Source: Rhipicephalus microplus
Taxonomy: Eukaryota; Arthropoda; Arachnida; Ixodida; Ixodidae
Reading direction: 5' to 3'
Assembly: GCF_043290135.1 (NCBI RefSeq)
Contig: NC_134710.1
Span: forward strand, 6,523,821 to 6,587,820
DNA: 64,000 bases
Below the pieces are notes generated by a model. It was given only the letters and a program-made list of their open reading frames with translations, ran no database searches and had not been told where the DNA came from. The position numbers and the translations under genes are program-made. Of this stretch, positions 58,323 to 64,000 are shown piece by piece (the first letter of the stretch is position 1; each line of letters opens with the position of its first letter).

Positions 58323-58991
58323 TTACTCCAGAATCCATGTAGATACAGAGAGCGGAACGTCGTGCTGTCTCATCGACGGTGCTGTGGTGTACGACGCAGG
58401 CCACGTTATTGAATTTTCGCAAGTGATGCCGTCAATGGAGATCGCATCGCATTCGCGAATCTCGTCCTTAAAACACTTGGATTTGCGACCCCGCCGCACA
58501 ACGTCCCCGTGGTGATCGAGTGCGGCGCAGTGGTGAACTACTGCTCTGTGCCTCTGTGTGCTTCGTACGCCCATTATAAGTATGTTAGTTTTCAGAACAA
58601 CCTTACAGAAAAGGTAACGCCTGCCCTTTCTATTGGGTATTGTTTCTGTAGTGCAACGATAGTAGCAGTGAACACAAGAAAATGTGTGAGAATTGCTGAT
58701 TTCTGACACTCTGGCATTTGCTAACAACACATGAGATAATTTTTGCAGAGCAGCTGTTTCAATTGCTGCTTCGGCAGTCAACCGACTGTTCGTGGCATCT
58801 ACTCTAAAGGTGAAGCAGCATCGAAATACCGAATTTGAGATAGTCCTGCTTGAATTGCAGTTACGAGCATCGGCATGGTGCAAGACCGTGTTGTATCTCA
58901 GTAAGAAAAGTCTTGAGGGGTGCCCCCTTTCCGAGTCACTGGTGTGACTCGGAAAGGGGGCATGTTCCGCCTTAATGCACCCCCTGGCCAA
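58323..58991 (-). other. Unrecognised 222-codon minus-strand ORF
   Basis: This is the longest single-exon frame outside obvious transposons and satellites. It begins with MARGCIKAEHAPFPSH inside a perfect hairpin and contains many Cys, His and Arg but no known motif. Chance or a repeat-derived frame is quite possible. Confidence 0.2.
58921..58962. repeat. Perfect inverted repeat: 19-bp arms, 4-bp loop
   Basis: TGCCCCCTTTCCGAGTCAC (58921-58939) is followed by TGGT and its exact reverse complement (58944-58962). The bases just outside do not pair. It is unlike its A/T-rich surroundings. Confidence 0.95.
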
Positions 58992-60693
58992 TGCAAATGA
59001 CTCTAGTTTGTCTCAGTAATGCTGGTTTAATGAGAGCAACATCATGAAATAGTTCGTATTAATACCACACGGGGCCGTAGATCAGGTATCATTGTGTAAC
59101 AAATAGCTATCACTGATTGGATATACCGCGCACAGGGCCACAAAAATCATTCGTGACATCGTTTTTTGAATGTGCAAAATCATTTGTGACAGGCGTTTTT
59201 TGAATAGGTTTCGCCTATGAATTTATGGTAAGCAGTGGCGCGGGCTTGTCCTGATCAGTAGCTTACGTGTATGTGTATGTACACTAACAAAATAAAGCTG
59301 TAGACTCAAATGTCTTGCGCCGCTCAGCTACGCTCACGAGGCGCGCTTATTAGGCGATTCGGGGGCCGTGTCAACGGCTCCTTGTCTAGGGCCCTTCGCA
59401 GTTGGTTTTGGGGTGGCCCCTCACCTGATGTAAGTTGCCGATGCGTGTAGCCTGCGTGCAATAAATGGCAGAGTACTGGCGAGGCGCTGCAATACGGTCA
59501 AAAGCTTACTTGAAAGTGGAGCGTAGGGCGGGTGTAGCAAAAGTCACTTTCAGCGAAGTGCTTGCTGCCCACGGTCGATGAAAGTGCGGGGCGCTTTTCC
59601 TCTCGGTGTTTGACTACCCACTTCTTACTCAGCTTTGGGTTCATAGGATAGTTATGGAAGCGAACGCCCTTTTCACGGGTCGGTGATCATATTGAGGCAC
59701 AGAGTGGTACTCGGCCACTGCACAGCACTCACTGCGGAGACAAGCGGCCGCTGTTTTAAGAAACAAAGCGCTGTGGTCAAAGTGGACACCCACGGCTGTA
59801 TGACGTCGGTTTAGCTTAGATAAATATTTTCTATTGCCCTAAGTTGTCCTGTCTGTTCCTAGAGCAAGGAAATTTGTGCGGTTATCCAGGCAGGTTCACA
59901 ATGATAAATATGTTCTTTGTGTTTGTTTGTGTTTGTGTTTCGTACCCTCATTATGCTTGAGTACTCAGCGTTCTATATTTGTAATGAACGCAGTAGCACA
60001 TTTGATCACCAATTCATTATACGCGTACTTCAGTTTGCTTCCTTATCTGCGCATATTCTTCTTGGAATTTTCGTTATGCATTAGGTCATCTTACAGTATT
60101 TTAAGAATCTGTAAGATGCATCTGTCAGTCCTTGAGGCACGAAGGTGTGCGACCTTCGTTGTTGGAACTTACATCCTTTCAGCTTTTCTCAAAAATACTT
60201 GCTGCTCATGTCATACTGCGTATTCACCATAAAACAATGGTCAATATGCAGTATGGAGATAAGTGGAGCGGAAAAGCTACTACGAAGTGCAATGACTACC
60301 TGTAATGTGCTTATACTTTATAGAATCTTGCGGCAAATTAACTGTGCAAAGATAAACAGTAAATTTTCTTTCAACATGGTGTGGGGTGGGAAGCTACGTT
60401 TTGACAAAGCTTCTGTTGGAGCCTTGAATACCGCTTGTTGAAGCGTGCTTCAGCGACACATCGTGTTCGAGTACATTATTGTCCCTAACTATTCATCTCA
60501 GCCTGAACTTCCGTCTTTTGCTCAACTAGTCTTTAATTGCATTATTTCAAATGGAACCAGCTCGCTGGGTATGCAAATTGTACGCGTGCACCGCTCGCAC
60601 CACAGCGATGCATTAATTAATAGGCAAGCTTATTACGGTGCCCTTTCCCTAAGAAGATGAGAATGCCCATTACGAAGGTGTGCGACGACGCAG
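58992..60693. other. Gene-free part of the intron before exon 9
   Basis: Short T- and GT-rich tracts (for example GTTTGTTTGTGTTTGTGTTT near 59920). No recognised gene or repeat. Confidence 0.45.
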
Positions 60694-60860
60694 GCACTGG
60701 ACGCTACTGCGAATGGCAGCATAAGACTGTGGACATGAGTGATGAATCTGACACCTGGGAAAGCTTCAAGCAAACCTTGAGGCTGCAGTGTGACAGCGGG
60801 CAGCCTGGAACATTTACCTGGACTCCGGACAAAGACACGCCCAAGCTTGTCTACTACCAG
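60694..60860 (+). CDS. Skeletor: Skeletor-like exon 9: cupredoxin region, middle part
   Basis: The donor GTATCT is clear. The acceptor is less so: GACGCAG at 60693 gives phase 1 and the peptide GTGRYCEWQHK, matching the family 'vGrlCeWk'. An upstream AG after CTTTCCCTAAG (about 60652) would add a short N-terminal extension but breaks phase with exon 8. The rest reads FKQTLRLQCDSGQPGTFTWT then PDKDTPKLVYYQ, the family 'y-rTLrL-Cd-G-pg-l-wTPd-nTPd-vYYQ' block. It leaves in phase 0. Confidence 0.88.
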
Positions 60861-60911
60861 GTATCTCACTCTCTCTCGATGATTCTGTCTGTTGACTCTT
60901 CCTTTTTTCAG

Positions 60912-61061
60912 TGCTTCACCCACTACTATCTCGGCTGGAAGATCGTAGTCACGGACCCTGAAGAAGCTGAGCAGGCGATGGAAAGTGCGGCCAGCCAAGT
61001 GCTTCTATCACACCTGCTACTGTTGTTGTTTTCAGTCGCTTGCCTTGTGCCACTTTGTTAG
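60912..61061 (+). CDS. Skeletor: Skeletor-like terminal exon: end of cupredoxin region plus probable GPI signal
   Basis: A 51-nt intron with acceptor CCTTTTTTCAG precedes this exon. It encodes CFTHYYLGWKIVV, the conserved 'CfTH-yLGWKI-VvD' end of the region. Then comes an acidic linker and a tail of small residues (ESAAS) followed by about 20 hydrophobic residues (LLSHLLLLLFSVACLVPL) and TAG at 61059-61061. Small residues, then a hydrophobic C-terminus with no charged cytoplasmic tail, is the pattern of a GPI-anchor addition signal. That agrees with the membrane-anchored Knickkopf branch. A single-pass membrane anchor is the alternative. Confidence 0.92.
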   Translation, partial: CFTHYYLGWKIVVTDPEEAEQAMESAASQVLLSHLLLLLFSVACLVPLC

Positions 61062-62524
61062 TGCTGCTGAAACGTCTCCGGAAATTTGCTGTCGTCTGAT
61101 CTGCTCCCATTGTTTCATCGCTTTCCATAAAATCAATACAGCTTATCTGCGTGGTTAACATCGCTTGCAAATAGTATTTTTAAATTAATTTTTTTACGCC
61201 AAAGTTTATATGCAAAATTTAGAACCCAACTGTGAGCAGTTTCGCATGACCAGCTGTTCATAATCAAGGTGTGCGTAGCAGTAAGCGCACGATTGTCATT
61301 ATTTTGTCTGCTTGCTTGCATCTGTGCGAAAAAAAAAACTGAGCTGGGGCTCTTTATGAGCACAGAGTCGCATGCTCGGTCGAGCACTTACAACAGAGTG
61401 AACAAACAAGCGAGCATGAAACATTCGCAGTTGTTTAGTGGGTGACCAAGGCTTCTGTTGCTTTCTCTGGTTGTGCATATGCGTGTGTGTTTATGTGATG
61501 TCGTTTGAAGAGGTGCATTATCTTGTGCACGCTTTTCGCCAAATATTCTGAAGAAATGTGATAATCCTGAGTTTTCTGTTCTTTTTTAGCAGTTTTTTGT
61601 TTTGGAATAAAAGAATGATGGGACGTTTCCCATTGTTTAGTTGTACCAACGAACTAGTTGTCCTTGCTTTTTTTTGTGCAAGACATGTGCATTGTCTCGT
61701 ATTACTAAGAGCGTAAAGCATCATACATACAGAGATGCGCAATGTATTGTTGCACACGACCATTGCATAAAAAAAACTCTGTAGGCACAGCAATGGTAGC
61801 TTTCCGCCATCTCTGCGGCGTGTTAAGTCCAAATGATCCGCGCCCTGGCGCAGGAAGGGGTAGCTTTCACGTAGTTTTTTTTGTTTTTTTTTTGCCTCTC
61901 GGATCAATTTTCGAAACATTGCTGCACCTTCGTCAGAAGCAGTATTGGGCACGGCAGAGAACTTTCGTGAATTGCGCCATTCGGCAAGTGTGCATGTTTA
62001 GCCGAATGGTCGACAGGCCCGCGGTCGGACCGTAGAGGTATGGTTTCGAAACCAGGCACCACTAAGAAGTTTACTTTAATTTTTTTGTCTACAGCGACAT
62101 AAAAACGAATGGACAGTGTTCTCGTCAAGGTGTACAAATGCTTAGAAATTGTGAAAGGAAACAATCGGTGACAGCACCTCGGCCTCGTACCAAGAAAATA
62201 ACAAACGAAGACCTACAAAAAAGCCACAGTTTTGATGGGTTTGGGTCAAGTTAATGGCATAATATTTAAAAGGGTCGTATGGGTTGAAACGTGTCTATTT
62301 AAAACGATCGTTGAAAGGCCATTGTGATCCGGTGGAAGCGTGTTCTGCCTTGTCTTTGCGCAAAACACCTGCTGGTACTCGCTTTTCGTATTCGGTGTGT
62401 ATTCCTCTAAGGGGTCTCCCTGGCCTCCCCTGTTTGACGCCAATGAGCTCAACTCCATGGCACACCGCACACCATGCGCGCGTGCGGAAGAGGGCCTTGT
62501 TGGCAGTGGCAACGGAGCGCGTGA
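61062..62524. other. 3' UTR and downstream flank of the Skeletor-like gene
   Basis: It contains the candidate polyadenylation signal at 61606. Beyond it no gene was recognised. The minus strand near 61795-61860 reads QGADHLDLTRRRDGGKL, which may be a repeat fragment. Confidence 0.45.
61606..61611 (+). promoter_or_regulatory. Candidate polyadenylation signal of the Skeletor-like gene
   Basis: An AATAAA hexamer lies about 545 nt after the stop codon, within T-rich sequence. A nearer, weaker candidate (ATAAAATCAATACA, about 61,128-61,141) lies 70 nt after the stop. Sequence alone does not decide which is used. Confidence 0.35.
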
Positions 62525-63430
62525 ATATTTATTTATTTTTTATTTATTTACAGTACCTTACAGAGCCCTCGAGGGGCATTGTGTAAGGGGGGCGGTACAG
62601 ATATGTTAGAAAAGTATATATACATAATATCTACACATACATAGGCAAATAATGAATATAATACAAAATGCAGTTCAACTTATGAACATGTAAGCAAAAT
62701 ACATACTAGAAAAGTGAGTTACAGTATGTGAAGGTGAAATACAAAACAAAACTATTATGACAGCAACTACAACCTAGCAATAGTGCAAAAACATCGGCAA
62801 CAGTCCTATAAACACTGATGATTACGAAGATGCGATAGAGCAGTTTTTGGTGCATAAGTATTTTTTGAGAGTATGATAGAACTTTGTGTGGTCTTGTTCT
62901 GACGCAAGATCATCTGGCAAATTATTCCACAAACGAATAGCTCGTGGAAGAGCCGACTGGTTGAAAGCGTTAGTATTGCCGTACATGCGTGATAAGCTAA
63001 AGGTGTTATGTAGTGTGCTCGAAGTTCGATGTGCTAGACTAAGGTGAACAGATGGCATCATGCTGGTGTGGTTGAGTTTGTGAAATAGTGATAAACGTGA
63101 GATGTCGCGGCGAATTTTCAGTGGCTCGAGTGCAAGGCTATGCTTAATCTGTGTTACGCTGGACGGGTAGCTGTGATTACGCGCTATGAATCGACTAGCT
63201 CTGTTCTGTATACATTCTAACTTATCTATGAGGTATTGTTGATATGGTGACCAAATGGAGGATGCGAACTCCAGTTGAGGACGGATTAGAACAAGATAAG
63301 CCAGTTTGCGCACATCGGAGGGAGCACTGTATAGATTTCGGCACAGAAAACCTAATGATCTTGATGTGTTGGCACATATAGAAGAGATATGTGTGGACCA
63401 CGAAAGTGTAGAATATGTTACCATATGTTA
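62525..63430 (-). pseudogene. 5'-truncated CR1/L2-like LINE: C-terminal RT region, intact frame
   Basis: The 200-codon minus-strand frame (63424-62822) carries LSWSTHISSICANTSRSLGF, LVLIRPQLEFASSIWSPYQQ, LECIQNRASRFIARNH and RMYGNTNAFNQSALPRAIRL then WNNLPDD. This is the standard LINE post-RT region ('L-W--Hi--i--kA-r-Lgfl', 'lvR--LEYa-svWsPy', 'le-iQrraaRfi', 'sf-pra---WN-LP'). The 3' UTR and (TAAA)n tail end at 62525. The frame is uninterrupted, so the insertion is fairly young. Confidence 0.9.
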
Positions 63431-63727
63431 CCAATGGTCTCATTCACGCGATTAATCCCGAGGTATCCCCAAACGGAACTTATTCAACACGCTCTGGGAG
63501 TAGAAGGCAGCGTCCACTTACTCCTATACTGCCTCGCCCAAGTGGGAGGCAGCCTTCGATTCCGTTCAGCATACGGCCAACAGCCCCAATGTGAGAGTCG
63601 CCCGTTGCGCGTACCTTGCTGGACGTGAACGAAGTTTTTCGAACAACCAACACACGCTACATTAGTCTCGACCAGTGTTCTGTACTTTTCTGTACTGTAA
63701 CTGTACTGTGTTCTGTACTGTAACTAA
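63431..63727. other. Gene-free stretch with a short tandem repeat
   Basis: At 63676-63722, TTCTGTACTGTAACTGTACTGTG and variants repeat. Nothing else recognised. Confidence 0.5.
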
Positions 63728-64000
63728 TTGCAGCTCATGATTACTGAACTGAACGTGGTAATCAGAAGAGTAGGTCTGAAAATTATTATGCACTAAACTA
63801 AAGTAACGTGCAACAGTCTAGGCAGAAATAGCACAGTGCGATAGGTGGAGAGACGCTAGACGTTGTAAAGAGTTATGTCTACTTAAAACAGGTAGTAACC
63901 GTGGAGTCGAACCATGATAGTGAACTAGAAGAATAAGGATGAGGTGTATCACATTCGGCAAGCATTCTCAAATCAAGACGGTTGATCTGCCACATACCAT
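63728..64000 (+). pseudogene. RTE LINE fragment (RT thumb), continuing past the window edge
   Basis: The + strand reads LQLMITELN, then RRVGLKI and, after frameshifts, RRIRM and FGKHSQIKT. This is the RTE segment directly after the catalytic box ('LQ-mi--Ln--s--vGLkmN--KTk', 'rRi--gw-afgk'). It corresponds to the part deleted from the 42.5-45.3 kb copy. Confidence 0.6.

Overview
The window looks like nuclear DNA of a hard tick, most likely a metastriate ixodid. Two things point there. It carries many copies of the tRNA-derived tick SINE known as Ruka, and a spliced animal gene with long introns is packed with decayed non-LTR and Ty3/Gypsy retrotransposons. There is no operon layout, CRISPR array or bacterial gene.

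The only clear host gene lies on the + strand from about 10,852 to 61,061. It encodes a Skeletor/Knickkopf-type DM13-DOMON-cupredoxin protein of the cuticle/chitin-organising family. I place ten coding exons: 10852-10924, 11171-11351, 11581-11695, 12857-12999, 13058-13181, 27998-28117, 50712-51100, 56800-56860, 60694-60860 and 60912-61061. Splice phases agree at every junction and give an open frame of 506 codons plus a stop. The start codon, signal peptide and N-terminal DM13 material lie upstream and were not found here. The last exon ends in a hydrophobic tail typical of a GPI-anchor signal.

Layout. 1-10.8 kb: upstream intron or flank with a MITE, a dispersed repeat, SINEs, a decayed LINE (about 5.9-8.1 kb) and a 465-bp GGAT array. 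13.2-28.0 kb (intron): a 2.4-kb TIR element (15,646-18,051), a TA/TG microsatellite, a Ty3/Gypsy element (19.2-23.1 kb), a GC-rich repeat and an inverted-repeat complex (26.0-27.3 kb). 28.1-50.7 kb (intron): several LINE remnants and a Gypsy element (about 41.0-46.9 kb) into whose RT region a 2.8-kb RTE-type LINE has inserted with an 11-bp target-site duplication. 51.1-56.8 kb (intron): a degenerate Gypsy element whose integrase precedes its reverse transcriptase. 56.9-60.7 kb (intron): a perfect 19-bp-arm hairpin and two unexplained minus-strand ORFs. After the gene: a 5'-truncated LINE and the start of another RTE copy running off the right edge.

The most promising leads are: the RTE LINE that carries a tRNA-like head with Pol III A and B boxes at its 5' end; the Gmr1-like IN-before-RT order; the TIR element with subterminal 34-bp repeats and an apparently spliced internal transcription unit; and the nested inverted repeats at 26-27 kb. 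Family assignments come from motif recognition by eye, not from database searches.
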